Assembly: GCF_011250555.1 (NCBI RefSeq)
Contig: NZ_JAANMZ010000016.1
Location: 1 to 64,000 of the forward strand
Direction of reading: 5' to 3'
Length of the DNA: 64,000 nt
Source: Bacillus sp. MM2020_4
GTDB taxonomy: Bacteria > Bacillota > Bacilli > Bacillales > Cytobacillaceae
This document shows, piece by piece, positions 8,591-17,337 of the stretch (positions within the stretch are counted from its first letter, which is position 1; each line of letters begins with the position of its first letter). The notes under the pieces were generated by a model. The model saw only the letters and a program-made list of their open reading frames with translations. It searched no databases and was not told where the DNA came from. A program made the position numbers and the translations under genes.

Positions 8591-9727
8591 TCATGGTTTT
8601 AGAATAACTTTAATGCAATCTTCCATTTTCGTATCAAATACCTCATATCCATGTTTCGCCTGATCCAGCGGTAATACATGGGTAATGATATCACCTGGGT
8701 CGATTTTCCCCTCATTAATCATGTTATAAAGAAATGGCATATAGGGGATAACCGGTGCCTGCCCTGTCTTAATATCGACATTGCGGTTGAAGATATCGCC
8801 TAATGGAAAGGCATTGTATCTGCCACCATACACCCCTGTTAGTTGAATGGTTCCGCCCTTCCTGACAGCTTGGCTGGCAATGACGATCGCGCCCATTGCT
8901 CCGCCATGTAGTTTCATTCCTGATGCCAGAAACTCAAGCGGTGTCATTTTCCCATCCATCCCCACCGCATCGATGACAATATCGGCACCGCCACTCGTGA
9001 TTTCCAACAAATAATCGCCAACATTTTCGTGATCCTCAAAATTTACTATTTCCACTTTATTTGTTCGTTTTGCGTGCTGCAGGCGGTAATTGATATAATC
9101 TACGGCAATCACTCGTTTGGCACCCTTCAGCCAGGCAAACTTTTGAGCCATTAATCCCACCGGACCGCAGCCCAAGATGATAACCGTATCCCCGGGTTTA
9201 ACCCCCGCATGATCCACACTCCAATAGGATGTTGGAACTACATCGGCAAGCAGTGCCAATTTTTCATCCACTACTTCACAGTTTTCCGGAATCTTAAACG
9301 GAGTAAAGTTCCCGAATGGCACCAGCATGTATTCGGCCTGTCCGCCGGCATAGCCGCCGGTTGTTTCCGAATAACCGAAAAAACCTGCGCCCTGCCCATG
9401 GGGATTGCCATTATCGCATTGACTTGTAAGATCGTGTGTACAATACCAACAGTGACCACAGGCTACGTTAAAGGGAATAATCACCCGGTCGCCTTTTTTT
9501 AAATTGGTTACTTCGGGGCCAACCTCCTCCACAATTCCCATCGGTTCGTGGCCAATGACATAATCGGTGGGCAGATTCGGAATCATGGCATGGATTAAAT
9601 GGAGATCAGAACCGCATATGGCTGAAGTTGTGATTTTAACAATAATATCATCTGCATTTTTTATTTCAGGATCCTTCACTTCTTTGACTTGAACATTTTT
9701 TATCCCTTGGTATGTAACAGCCTTCAT
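8591..9727 (-). CDS. adhB: Zinc-dependent alcohol dehydrogenase
   Basis: A 378-residue medium-chain dehydrogenase. Catalytic zinc ligands are visible in ICGSDLH (Cys38), GHEP (His-Glu) and the second-site cysteine cluster CGHCWYC...C at about 89-103; the Rossmann motif is GCGPVGL at about 190. It resembles glutathione-independent formaldehyde dehydrogenase-like enzymes. The context (CotF-type and small coat-like genes on both strands) matches the B. subtilis adhB-yraDEFG sporulation locus, which is why I use the symbol. AAGGAGGAG precedes the ATG. The substrate is unproven. Confidence 0.8.
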   Translation of the reverse strand: MKAVTYQGIKNVQVKEVKDPEIKNADDIIVKITTSAICGSDLHLIHAMIPNLPTDYVIGHEPMGIVEEVGPEVTNLKKGDRVIIPFNVACGHCWYCTHDLTSQCDNGNPHGQGAGFFGYSETTGGYAGGQAEYMLVPFGNFTPFKIPENCEVVDEKLALLADVVPTSYWSVDHAGVKPGDTVIILGCGPVGLMAQKFAWLKGAKRVIAVDYINYRLQHAKRTNKVEIVNFEDHENVGDYLLEITSGGADIVIDAVGMDGKMTPLEFLASGMKLHGGAMGAIVIASQAVRKGGTIQLTGVYGGRYNAFPLGDIFNRNVDIKTGQAPVIPYMPFLYNMINEGKIDPGDIITHVLPLDQAKHGYEVFDTKMEDCIKVILKP

Positions 9728-9744
9728 TTCTGCTTCTCCTCCTT

Positions 9745-10104
9745 TTATTTATATGGTGTTGCGAACATACCAAGGCGGTCAGTATCATTTGGAAACAGAT
9801 TTAACTGGGCAATTTGGATTGCCGTTTCCGCTGCTTTCAAATCAACCGGAAATTGTTCCTTGATACTGTGGGGGTTGAGCCAGCCTTTTTTGATCATTAA
9901 GTCAGAGATTTCCGTATGTAAATCGATGGCAGCTTCCAATTGTCGATGCAATGCCCTTCTAAGATCAGGATGAGCGGTCTCGGTTATCGCAAAACCATAA
10001 TTGCGAATGCCTGTTTTTACCGCCAACAAAAAGTCCATCGCAAAAGCTGAATCGGCTAAGTTCGGCATTCCTTCCGCATTCCTTGGATCTAAATAGTCCT
10101 CCAT
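9745..10104 (-). CDS. CotF-family spore coat protein
   Basis: A 119-residue CotF-type protein (YraD/YraF-like) made of helical segments with the family blocks MDFLLAVKTGIRNYGFAI and the HxDLRRALHRQL region. It is paralogous to the protein at 10663 (DFLISAKAGVRNYAVAITET). It would be a small ferritin-like helical coat protein deposited on spores. The start is the ATG at 10104, six bases after GAGGTG; the GTG three codons earlier lies in the ribosome site. It is upstream of adhB on the same strand. Confidence 0.8.
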   Translation of the reverse strand: MEDYLDPRNAEGMPNLADSAFAMDFLLAVKTGIRNYGFAITETAHPDLRRALHRQLEAAIDLHTEISDLMIKKGWLNPHSIKEQFPVDLKAAETAIQIAQLNLFPNDTDRLGMFATPYK

Positions 10105-10118
10105 CTTTTTCACCTCAC

Positions 10119-10328
10119 TTATTGTAGTAGTTGGCTTTGTTTGTAAAAACTAATCAACTCATTTATATCTTGAATAGATTGCTGCACATCTTTTTCCATC
10201 AATGCTTTTAATTCATTATCAAAACAAATGCCCTGCATTAATTTGGATTTAAGCAGGCAAACGGTTTTAAAATTTATCAGTTCATGTGTTTCCATTGTCT
10301 CATGTATGGCCAATCCTTCTTTTTCCAT
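10119..10328 (-). CDS. Small spore-coat-associated protein (YraE/YraG-like)
   Basis: A 69-residue protein with a HETMETHELINFKTVCLLK block, paralogous to the 68-residue protein at 10460 (HETIDLHELLSFKNLCLTK). Each is paired with a CotF-type gene downstream, giving two copies of one two-gene module on opposite strands. The start is the ATG at 10328, nine bases after GGGAGGG; the longer frame begins upstream of that ribosome site. A sporulation role is inferred from the module. Confidence 0.7.
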   Translation of the reverse strand: MEKEGLAIHETMETHELINFKTVCLLKSKLMQGICFDNELKALMEKDVQQSIQDINELISFYKQSQLLQ

Positions 10329-10459
10329 TAGTGCAACCCTCCCGGATTCGTACAACATGTATTTTCCCCAGATGGTCCATCCTTTTATGCAAATGAATAA
10401 TCAGTATCCGTCTAAGAAATTATAAAGGTAGGAAGTACGCTTAAGCGGGGGTAAATGGA

Positions 10460-10666
10460 ATGACGAAATATTTGGGGCTTCATGAAACGATAGATCTTCA
10501 TGAATTGTTATCGTTTAAAAATCTATGTTTAACTAAAGCGACGATGATGAGCGGGTTAGCTCAGGATGAAGAGTTAAAAGCCATTCTATCGGCAGATGTC
10601 ACCACTGGTATCCAACATATTCAGCAGTTGCAACAGTTTTTGACTGAACGGAGGGAAGCCGAATGA
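10460..10666 (+). CDS. Small spore-coat-associated protein (YraE/YraG-like)
   Basis: A 68-residue paralogue of the protein at 10119, alike in length and in the His-Glu-Leu-rich N-terminal half and the acidic C-terminal helix. The ATG follows AGCGGGGGTAA. Its stop overlaps the next start by four bases (ATGA), so it is coupled to the CotF-type gene. The two modules diverge from a common 131-base gap and are presumably co-regulated during sporulation. Confidence 0.7.
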   Translation: MTKYLGLHETIDLHELLSFKNLCLTKATMMSGLAQDEELKAILSADVTTGIQHIQQLQQFLTERREAE

Positions 10667-10965
10667 ATCAACTCCTTCAAAACCTAATGGGCATGGGCGG
10701 GATGACCGATCAAGTGATTGCAACAGACTTTCTCATTTCTGCTAAAGCAGGGGTCCGAAATTATGCTGTCGCCATTACAGAAACGGCTACACCCGAATTG
10801 AAGGCGGCCTTAAGAGCGCAATTAAATGATGCGATTGCCACTCACGAGAAAATCACCGCCTATATGATGGCTAAGGGGTACTATCACCCTCATAATTTAG
10901 GTGAACAATTGAAGGTTGACCTTAAGGTGTCAGACACTGCATTGAATCTTGCTGAAAAAAGCTAA
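10663..10965 (+). CDS. CotF-family spore coat protein
   Basis: A 100-residue CotF-type protein with the blocks DFLISAKAGVRNYAVAITET and ELKAALRAQL, similar to the gene product at 9745 but shorter and with a Met/Gly-rich N-terminus. The start overlaps the previous gene by four bases behind CGGAGGGAAG. It is probably a spore coat or inter-coat protein. Confidence 0.8.
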   Translation: MNQLLQNLMGMGGMTDQVIATDFLISAKAGVRNYAVAITETATPELKAALRAQLNDAIATHEKITAYMMAKGYYHPHNLGEQLKVDLKVSDTALNLAEKS

Positions 10966-10998
10966 AAAGGAGGACGTCACCGTTCCTCCCTTCTAGCT
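10960..10998. terminator. Possible overlapping terminator between convergent genes
   Basis: AGCTAAAAAGGAGG and CCTCCCTTCTAGCT form an imperfect hairpin spanning the ends of the convergent CotF-type and ligase genes. The stem has internal mismatches and weak T-runs. Confidence 0.35.
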
Positions 10999-12477
10999 TT
11001 GAATCTTCATTTCTTTTAATTTCTCTTTATCTATTTTACCAACATGGGTCTTTGGCAATTCCTCTAAGCGAATGAATTGTTTTGGAATTTTATAGCGGCC
11101 TAGTTTTGACTGACAATAGGTTCGTAATTCCTCATCTTGGATGCTGTAGGTATGCTTAAAGGTTATGAATGCGGCAACCACTTCACCCCATTTCTCATCT
11201 GGAAGCCCTAGAACAGCCGCTTCATCAATTGCAGGGTGGGTGGCAAGCCATTGCTCTATTTCAAGTGGATAGACATTCTCACCGCCCGTAATAATCATCT
11301 CTTTTTTTCGGCCGACAATGTAATAAAAGCCCTGTTCATCCCTTTTCGCTAAATCCCCTGTATGAATCCAGCCATCCTTAACCGTTTCCTTTGTTTCCTG
11401 TTCTTGATTCCAATAAAACGAAAAGGCATGCTTCCCTTTTATTAAAAGCTCCCCGACCTCATTGGGCTCCGTTTCACAGCCATCTGTTTTTACTAATTTA
11501 ATTGTATTAAACAGCATCGGTTTGCCGACAGATCCACGGTTAATTTGTGCATCCACAGGACTAATATAAAAATTATTTGGCCCCGCTTCTGTCAGCCCAT
11601 ATCCCTCTTTAAAGGCTAGCCCCTTTTTTTGAAAAGCCTCATAAATTTGCATAGGGCATGGTGCTGCTCCTGATAAAAAAATTTTCATACAAGGAAAGTC
11701 GCTATTCTGAAATTCAGCTGTTTGAATCAGCGAATGATACATGGTGGGGACCAGGAGAATCGTGGTACAGTTAAACCGATTCAAGGTTTCCACTGCTTCT
11801 TTTCCTACAAATGACTTGCCTATGACGACTGTCCCGCCCATCATGAGAAGCGGAATGCTTAAGGCATTTAATCCGCCAGTATGAAACATAGGCATATAAT
11901 TTACCGTCACATCGTCTTCTGCCAACCCCCAGCTTAGGATAGTGTTCATGGCATTCCAGAGAATGGATTGATGGCTTAATACCACACCCTTTGGTTTCCC
12001 TGTAGTCCCGCCAGTATAAATCATCGCCAGCGGGTCAGTTTCTAAGATTTCCTCGCTAATTACGTAAGAGACCTGCGCTTCGTAATTGCTGGCTTCCTCT
12101 ATTAAAAACGTACTTAAGTTATTTAACTGTTGGCATATAGTTTCGAACTCCTGATGAATAACAATTACTATCGGTGTACAATCTGCCAATATCTCGTTTA
12201 TTTCATGCAGTGATAACCGCCAATTAAGTGGAACGAAAATGGCGCCAATTTTTCCGCAGGCAAACATGAAGTCAAAATAGCTAATATCGTTTGGTGATAA
12301 TAGGGCAACTCGATCACCTTTTTTTACCCCCCGGGTATAAAGCCAGCTTGCGGTCGAATTTGCCCGCTTATTCAATTGTTCAAATGTCCAAGCCTTACTT
12401 GTCTTTTCATCTATAACCGCATTCTTATGTGGCGATAATCGTGCCCGATTTTCCAGCCAATCCAGTTCCCACCTCAC
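10993..12477 (-). CDS. Acyl-CoA ligase (AMP-binding family)
   Basis: A 494-residue ANL-superfamily ligase that activates a carboxylic acid as acyl-AMP and transfers it to CoA. Visible core motifs: YTGGTTGKPKGV at about 162-173, GYGLTEAGP at about 302-310, the HTGDLAKRD region near 380, GRKKEMIITGGENVYP near 397 and the C-terminal catalytic lysine in GKIDKEKLK. The start is a GTG behind AAGGAG. It has its own promoter region with an 11-bp-spaced direct repeat like that in front of the transporter operon, so it belongs to the same regulon. The acid substrate is unknown; fatty or aromatic acids are both possible. Confidence 0.85.
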   Translation of the reverse strand: MRWELDWLENRARLSPHKNAVIDEKTSKAWTFEQLNKRANSTASWLYTRGVKKGDRVALLSPNDISYFDFMFACGKIGAIFVPLNWRLSLHEINEILADCTPIVIVIHQEFETICQQLNNLSTFLIEEASNYEAQVSYVISEEILETDPLAMIYTGGTTGKPKGVVLSHQSILWNAMNTILSWGLAEDDVTVNYMPMFHTGGLNALSIPLLMMGGTVVIGKSFVGKEAVETLNRFNCTTILLVPTMYHSLIQTAEFQNSDFPCMKIFLSGAAPCPMQIYEAFQKKGLAFKEGYGLTEAGPNNFYISPVDAQINRGSVGKPMLFNTIKLVKTDGCETEPNEVGELLIKGKHAFSFYWNQEQETKETVKDGWIHTGDLAKRDEQGFYYIVGRKKEMIITGGENVYPLEIEQWLATHPAIDEAAVLGLPDEKWGEVVAAFITFKHTYSIQDEELRTYCQSKLGRYKIPKQFIRLEELPKTHVGKIDKEKLKEMKIQS

Positions 12478-12510
12478 CGACCAATCGCTCCTTCTCTACT
12501 AGATGGAACT

Positions 12511-12543
12511 ATCTTACTCATTTTTAGTTGCAGGGAAGTTACA
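12511..12543 (-). promoter_or_regulatory. SARP-type direct repeat and -10 of the ligase gene
   Basis: On the minus strand TGTAACT-N4-TGCAACT (12543-12526, copies 11 bases apart) is followed nine bases later by TAAGAT (12516-12511), a -10-like hexamer 34 bases before the GTG start. Direct heptamers with 11-bp period just upstream of -10 are the binding mode of SARP activators. The same layout occurs at 19461-19493. Confidence 0.6.
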
Positions 12544-12631
12544 GAGGACGATTTTGGTAAAACGGTTGCTTTTATCATAAATATTTTAGTTTTCCATCAA
12601 GTTTTAATCGAAAGATGCCCTATTTTTACAC

Positions 12632-13522
12632 TTACTCCTCCAAAAATTGTGCCATCACCTTCAATAATTGCGGGAGATCATCCACTAACGGTGAATGTCC
12701 ACAATCTTTTAATTCGATATAAACAGCTCTATCTCCTAAGTCCTCCACAAGTTCTTGCGTCATCGCTTTTGCAATCACCATATCGCGATCCCCTTGCAGT
12801 ACAAGCACAGGAACATCTATTAAATCAACTTTCCCGTTGCCTTCAACGAGGCCGTTATGATGATGGCTAATATTGAAGATATTATTTGCGTGATGAACCT
12901 CAGCCAAATTTCTTTGTGTTCTCATGTCTTGAACATACTCATCATAAAGTTCAGCAGCCGGTTGATTATGGGTATAGATAACCGCATTCCAGATCAGTTT
13001 TAGTAATGCCGCATTATTCGTATCATAAGCAGTCTGTACAGGGATCGTCCGTATCAAATCCTGTTTAATCTCTTCATGCAGAGAAAATCGCCGCGGCACA
13101 TCTGTTTCCTTTATTTTCCCATCGAATGGATAACCTCGCGTCGATTCTGATGCTAATAAAACCAATTTATTACAATAGCCCGGGTAATCAGCGACAAATT
13201 GCATGGCAACGGCACCGCCCGTTGACCAGCCTACTACCGCGAAATCCCTCAAGTCAATCTCGTCAACAAATTGCTTCACATCATCTGAAAAATCTTTAAT
13301 CGACATGACTAGATTGTTATAGCTAGAACCGCCAAAACCGCGCAAATCTACCGCATAAAGCTTATACTTTGCATCCATGTTATCAAGGACGAGATCCCAA
13401 TGTTTTGAAGATGTCATATTCCCATGGATGAATAATACTTTTACCTCGCCGCCTTCCCTCTCCCTGTAAGCCAATGTTTCTCCATTCGGCAGAAGCACCT
13501 CTTTCATAGAAATCTTACCCAT
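12632..13522 (-). CDS. Alpha/beta hydrolase
   Basis: A 296-residue alpha/beta hydrolase. The nucleophile elbow is GWSTGG, preceded by the FIHGNMTSSKHW oxyanion region; an acid in LQGDRD and the histidine in DCGHSPLVDDLP complete the triad. The start is ATG at 13522 behind GGGGGAAGGGTG; the open frame reaches 20 codons further into the KAS III-like gene, without a better site. It overlaps that gene's stop by eight bases, so the two are coupled. It could cleave an ester, thioester or C-C bond of the compound handled by the cluster. Confidence 0.85.
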   Translation of the reverse strand: MGKISMKEVLLPNGETLAYREREGGEVKVLFIHGNMTSSKHWDLVLDNMDAKYKLYAVDLRGFGGSSYNNLVMSIKDFSDDVKQFVDEIDLRDFAVVGWSTGGAVAMQFVADYPGYCNKLVLLASESTRGYPFDGKIKETDVPRRFSLHEEIKQDLIRTIPVQTAYDTNNAALLKLIWNAVIYTHNQPAAELYDEYVQDMRTQRNLAEVHHANNIFNISHHHNGLVEGNGKVDLIDVPVLVLQGDRDMVIAKAMTQELVEDLGDRAVYIELKDCGHSPLVDDLPQLLKVMAQFLEE

Positions 13523-14537
13523 TTCTATCACCCTTCCCCCATTTAATAGTGGTTGCACCCCACGCGTAGCCAATTCCGGCACTAACTAATACAACAATAT
13601 CGCCATCCTTTATTTTCCCTGCCTGCAAGCCAAGTTCCAGGGATAAAATCTGATCGATTTGTCCGATATGCCCATAGTCTTCTAGATAGATAGATTGCTC
13701 ATCGGTCAAGCCAAGTTTTTTTAAAACATATTCATGGGCCGATTTTTTCATGTGAAGAATCGCCAGATAGGAAAGATCTGCTTCTCGGTAGCCACTTTTT
13801 CGTAAAGAGTCACGAATAACCTTTAAAAAATGGTTCATCGATTTTTGTTCTAAACGTTGTTTCATCCCTTCTGGGTCAAGGACATCAAGTTTATTGAGGC
13901 GTAGATCAATCGCCTCTTTTGTTATTGGATTTTTCGTTCCACCGCTAACAACCACTACATCCTCAGAAAAAGAACCGTCGGTAATAAGGTCTGATTCTAA
14001 TAGTAGATTTTCGTTATGCCCCTTTCGTAAAAGAATCGCTCCGCCCCCGGCCCCAAGATTGAACATGAACCGGGTTCTCGGATTCTCGTAATCAATGTAA
14101 TCCACATTACGATACCCGCCTGCGAGCAAGACGGTGCCTATAGAAGGGTCCGCCATCATCAAACTTTTCGCCACTTTCAAAGCCATGATAGTCGTCCCGC
14201 ATCTTAACGCCACATCAAATGCCCAAGCATTTAGCGCCCCCACTTCTTCCTGCAGCTTAATCCCAGCCGTCCAAAGTGGGTACTCCTTATGTTCCTCGCC
14301 AATATATATCACAAGGTCAATCTCCATTGGATCTAAGCCAGCCTTTGCAATGGCTTGTTTGGCGGCGATAATCCCCATTTCACACGTATGGTCGCCAGAC
14401 CCTGGGATATATTTTTTCTTGATTCCCATTTTCTCTTCGACCACCTGGGCAGGGAGACCTGCTCGTTCCGCAATCTCTTTTCCGCTCATAAATTCCTCCG
14501 GAAGATATGTTCCGGTGCTTACTATTCCAATTTGCAT
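13515..14537 (-). CDS. Beta-ketoacyl synthase III-like enzyme
   Basis: A 340-residue thiolase-fold protein of the FabH family. The nucleophile Cys113 lies in ALRCGTT at the expected position and His262 in AILHMKKS matches the active-site His, but the usual Asn of the YGN motif is His290 (EDYGHIGQ). That points to a divergent reaction rather than fatty-acid initiation. GAGGGGA is retained in the glycine-rich loop near 163-167. The start is ATG 14537, six bases after AAGGTG. It lies in an operon with Liv-type transporter genes and an alpha/beta hydrolase and is not near other fab genes. Confidence 0.8.
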   Translation of the reverse strand: MQIGIVSTGTYLPEEFMSGKEIAERAGLPAQVVEEKMGIKKKYIPGSGDHTCEMGIIAAKQAIAKAGLDPMEIDLVIYIGEEHKEYPLWTAGIKLQEEVGALNAWAFDVALRCGTTIMALKVAKSLMMADPSIGTVLLAGGYRNVDYIDYENPRTRFMFNLGAGGGAILLRKGHNENLLLESDLITDGSFSEDVVVVSGGTKNPITKEAIDLRLNKLDVLDPEGMKQRLEQKSMNHFLKVIRDSLRKSGYREADLSYLAILHMKKSAHEYVLKKLGLTDEQSIYLEDYGHIGQIDQILSLELGLQAGKIKDGDIVVLVSAGIGYAWGATTIKWGKGDRNG

Positions 14538-14554
14538 CCCCATCACCTTTTCAC

Positions 14555-14734
14555 CTATGCTTCCTCAGCCATTTCCTCCATATATACCATTGCTTCCGCC
14601 ATCGACCCAAATAAGGTTTCCTGTTGCTTCTGTACATGGGTAACCTTTATTCGCCATTGTTTTCTGCCAGTTTCCTTCTCAACGGCCGCTAATTGAACCC
14701 GAACGACGAAGGACGCAATTTGATTAGGCTCCAC
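14555..14734 (-). CDS. Small hypothetical protein (59 aa)
   Basis: A short frame of 59 codons: GTG start at 14734 behind AGAAGGTGG with six-base spacing, and TAG at 14555. The product begins with V-E-P-N-Q-I-A-S-F and ends with a Met/Glu-rich helix, EAMVYMEEMAEEA. It fills the 200-base gap between the LivM and KAS III-like genes in the same direction with tight spacing on both sides, which is the main support. No family was recognised; a small accessory subunit of the KAS III-like enzyme is only a guess. Confidence 0.65.
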   Translation of the reverse strand: MEPNQIASFVVRVQLAAVEKETGRKQWRIKVTHVQKQQETLFGSMAEAMVYMEEMAEEA

Positions 14735-14747
14735 GCATTTCCACCTT

Positions 14748-15746
14748 CTATCCCACCACTTTTTCTTCCTTTTTTACCGTCTGCTGTTTTTTCCGTTTCC
14801 AGGAAAGTGTGCTTAAAGTTCCGACAATACCTTTTGGGAAAAACATCACGACCAAAATATAAATAATGCCAAAGAAAATAATCCAGCGCTCAAAAATCCA
14901 ATGCTCCTTCGCCAGTTCGGTCAACCAATGATGGGCAAACTCAATTAAACCTGCTCCAATCATGGCGCCGACCAATGTACCCACACCACCAATAATCGTC
15001 ATTAATAAAGCATCCAAGGTGATATCCATTGCAAACACACTTGTATTCACAAATCGAAGCGAAATCGCATACAAAATTCCAGCGATACCTGCTAATACAC
15101 CGGAAACCACACTTGCAGCAATTTTATAATGTAGGACATGGAACCCTAATGATTCTGTTCGTTGTTCATTTTCCCTAACCGCTTGAAGGACCCGGCCAAG
15201 CGGGGAATTGGTAAACCGTTTTAAGATGAGAAATACCACAAGCATAACGATTAAACTAAGCAAATAAAAATTAGTTCGGTCGATAAACTGTTCCGGGACG
15301 CGAAAGGTAAAGCCATCATTTCCATAGGTCATCGTCCGCCATTTCTCCGCCAGGACAAGAAAAAGTCCTGATAACGATAGGGTTAACATCGCATAGAAAT
15401 GACTTTTTAAACGAAGGGTGAGCAGCCCAACAAGGAAGCTAACGAAGGCGGTTAGCACAATTGTCACCAGCACGGCTAGAAGGAAATACCCTAGCGTTGG
15501 TTCAAACCGTTTCATAAAAATCCCCATCGTATAGGCCCCAATGCCAAAAAACATGGCGTGACCAAAGGAAACGATTCCAGTAAATCCTAGCAATAAGTCA
15601 TAACTCATCGCAAAGATCGAAAAAACAAACACCTGTGTTAATAAAATGAGTAAGTTTCTTGATTCATAGATAAACGGCAAAAGGAGCAGAAAAGCAGCAA
15701 TGACTAAAATGATAGCCGTCATTCTATTTCCTTGAATCCATCGCAT
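14748..15746 (-). CDS. Branched-chain amino acid-type ABC permease (LivM-like)
   Basis: A 332-residue permease with about eight to ten membrane segments and the LivM signature region GYDL/SFGHAMFFGIGAYT near the N-terminus. It should pair with the LivH-like permease to form the membrane channel. The start is ATG 15746 behind GGGGGTGAG, which overlaps the end of the livH-like gene; the TTG further upstream has no site. Liv-type importers also take up aromatic acids, amides and other carboxylates, so branched-chain amino acids are not assured here. Confidence 0.88.
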   Translation of the reverse strand: MRWIQGNRMTAIILVIAAFLLLLPFIYESRNLLILLTQVFVFSIFAMSYDLLLGFTGIVSFGHAMFFGIGAYTMGIFMKRFEPTLGYFLLAVLVTIVLTAFVSFLVGLLTLRLKSHFYAMLTLSLSGLFLVLAEKWRTMTYGNDGFTFRVPEQFIDRTNFYLLSLIVMLVVFLILKRFTNSPLGRVLQAVRENEQRTESLGFHVLHYKIAASVVSGVLAGIAGILYAISLRFVNTSVFAMDITLDALLMTIIGGVGTLVGAMIGAGLIEFAHHWLTELAKEHWIFERWIIFFGIIYILVVMFFPKGIVGTLSTLSWKRKKQQTVKKEEKVVG

Positions 15747-15750
15747 CTTC

Positions 15751-16611
15751 TCACCCCCTCGCTCCAAATAAGCCCTGCGGTCGAATAATTAACACGATCG
15801 CCATTAGGAGCATATTAACGGCCAATGATAAATCTGGAACATAATAAGCCATAAATGAGCCTGAAAGCCCAACCAGAATCGCCGCCAGTACCGAACCTTT
15901 GAAATTTCCCATTCCCCCAATGACAACGACAATAAAGGCTAAGATGGCGAATTCCATCCCCATACCGGCATGAATAACACCGGAATACGGTCCAAGCAGC
16001 ACCCCGCCTAGCGCCGCCATCCCGGCACCAATCATAAAAACAAACATAAACACCCTTTGAATATTGATTCCAAGTGCTTGCACCATTTCTTTATTCATGA
16101 CACCGGCTCGGACAACAAGGCCAATCTTTGTTTTTTTAAGCAAAAATTGCACCCCTGCAAAAATGAGAAACCCGACTACTATGATAAATACCCGGTACTT
16201 GATAATAATAACGCCGCCTAGCTCCCAACTTCCCTTTAAATAATCCGGAGGCGATGCCGTGATTTGATTGGGTCCCCAAATAACCTTCAGCATTTCGGAT
16301 AAAACAAGCATCAGACCAAGTGTGATTAAGATTTGCTGCACATGATTTCCATATACCGGTTTAATAATCCATCTTTCAGTGATAATTCCGAGCAGAAATC
16401 CGGTCAAGATTGCGCCAATAATCCCGATGATAAAGCTATTTGTCTGCGAATAAACCCAAAGGCCGCTGTACGCTCCCCAGGCGAATAATCCACCGTGAGC
16501 AAAATTCAGTACATCCATCAAACCGAAAATAAGCGTTAAACCGGCCGCCAATAAAAAAATTAGCATCCCTGTCGCCAGACCATTTAAGGTTAAATTTATG
16601 ATCAAATCCAC
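15751..16611 (-). CDS. Branched-chain amino acid-type ABC permease (LivH-like)
   Basis: A 286-residue membrane protein with about eight hydrophobic segments and LivH landmarks: LNGLATGMLIFLLAAGLTLI at the N-terminus, NFAHGG near residue 37, and the C-terminal RPQGLFG motif. The start is GTG at 16611 behind AAGGAGGGG. It partners the LivM-like protein and the two ATPases encoded on either side. Confidence 0.9.
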   Translation of the reverse strand: MDLIINLTLNGLATGMLIFLLAAGLTLIFGLMDVLNFAHGGLFAWGAYSGLWVYSQTNSFIIGIIGAILTGFLLGIITERWIIKPVYGNHVQQILITLGLMLVLSEMLKVIWGPNQITASPPDYLKGSWELGGVIIIKYRVFIIVVGFLIFAGVQFLLKKTKIGLVVRAGVMNKEMVQALGINIQRVFMFVFMIGAGMAALGGVLLGPYSGVIHAGMGMEFAILAFIVVVIGGMGNFKGSVLAAILVGLSGSFMAYYVPDLSLAVNMLLMAIVLIIRPQGLFGARG

Positions 16612-16629
16612 TTAGCCGCCCCTCCTTCC

Positions 16630-17337
16630 TTACGCAATTCCTAAATATTTCCGTTTCATTTTTTCATCTTCTTTTAATTGCTTCATGGTTCCATGACTGA
16701 CCGTTCTGCCATCATCAATGATGTAAAAACAATCACCAATCGTACTCGCCATCATGAAGTTTTGCTCCACTAACACGATGGTGGTTTGATCTTTCATTTG
16801 TATAATCGATTCCATTACCTTCTCGACGACGATTGGGGCCAAGCCTTTACTTGGCTCATCAATTAATAGCAATTCATTTTCGTTTACATAGGCCCTTGCG
16901 ATGGAAAGCATTTGTTTTTGTCCGCCGCTTAACAGGCCGCCCGGTTTTTTCCAGAACGTTTTCAAGTCAGGGAACAAATGTAAGATTGAATCCATCCGTT
17001 TAGCGGTTTCCTCATCATCTTTTTGAATGGCTACTCTCATATTTTCCTCAACGGTTAGTCCGGCAAAAATCCCCTGATCTTCGGGAACATATCCAATGCC
17101 CTTTTTCGCAATCGCATAGGTTGGAAGAGACTGAATCGATTCCCCCTTAAATGTAACACTTCCTTTCGTGGCAGGATTTAGCCCCATTATCGTTCGTAAT
17201 GTTGTTGTTTTTCCGGCTCCATTTCTTCCAAGAAGAACCGTTACTTCCCCTTTTTTCACCTCAATGGAAACACCTTGGAGAATGTGGTATTGACCGATAT
17301 GGGTTTCTATATGATCAAGTTTCAACAGGTCGTTCAT
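16630..17337 (-). CDS. ABC transporter ATPase (LivF-like)
   Basis: A 235-residue ABC ATPase with Walker A GRNGAGKTT (38-46), Q-loop region GYVPEDQGIF, signature LLSGGQKQML and Walker B LLLIDEPSKGLAP. Length and motifs are those of LivF. The start overlaps the end of the LivG-like gene by 23 bases, indicating translational coupling in the transporter operon. Confidence 0.9.
   Translation of the reverse strand: MNDLLKLDHIETHIGQYHILQGVSIEVKKGEVTVLLGRNGAGKTTTLRTIMGLNPATKGSVTFKGESIQSLPTYAIAKKGIGYVPEDQGIFAGLTVEENMRVAIQKDDEETAKRMDSILHLFPDLKTFWKKPGGLLSGGQKQMLSIARAYVNENELLLIDEPSKGLAPIVVEKVMESIIQMKDQTTIVLVEQNFMMASTIGDCFYIIDDGRTVSHGTMKQLKEDEKMKRKYLGIA

Noticed and set aside
14134..14643. 169-residue frame antisense to the KAS III-like gene
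   Set aside because: Fully opposite a well supported catalytic gene, no ribosome site, low-complexity product.
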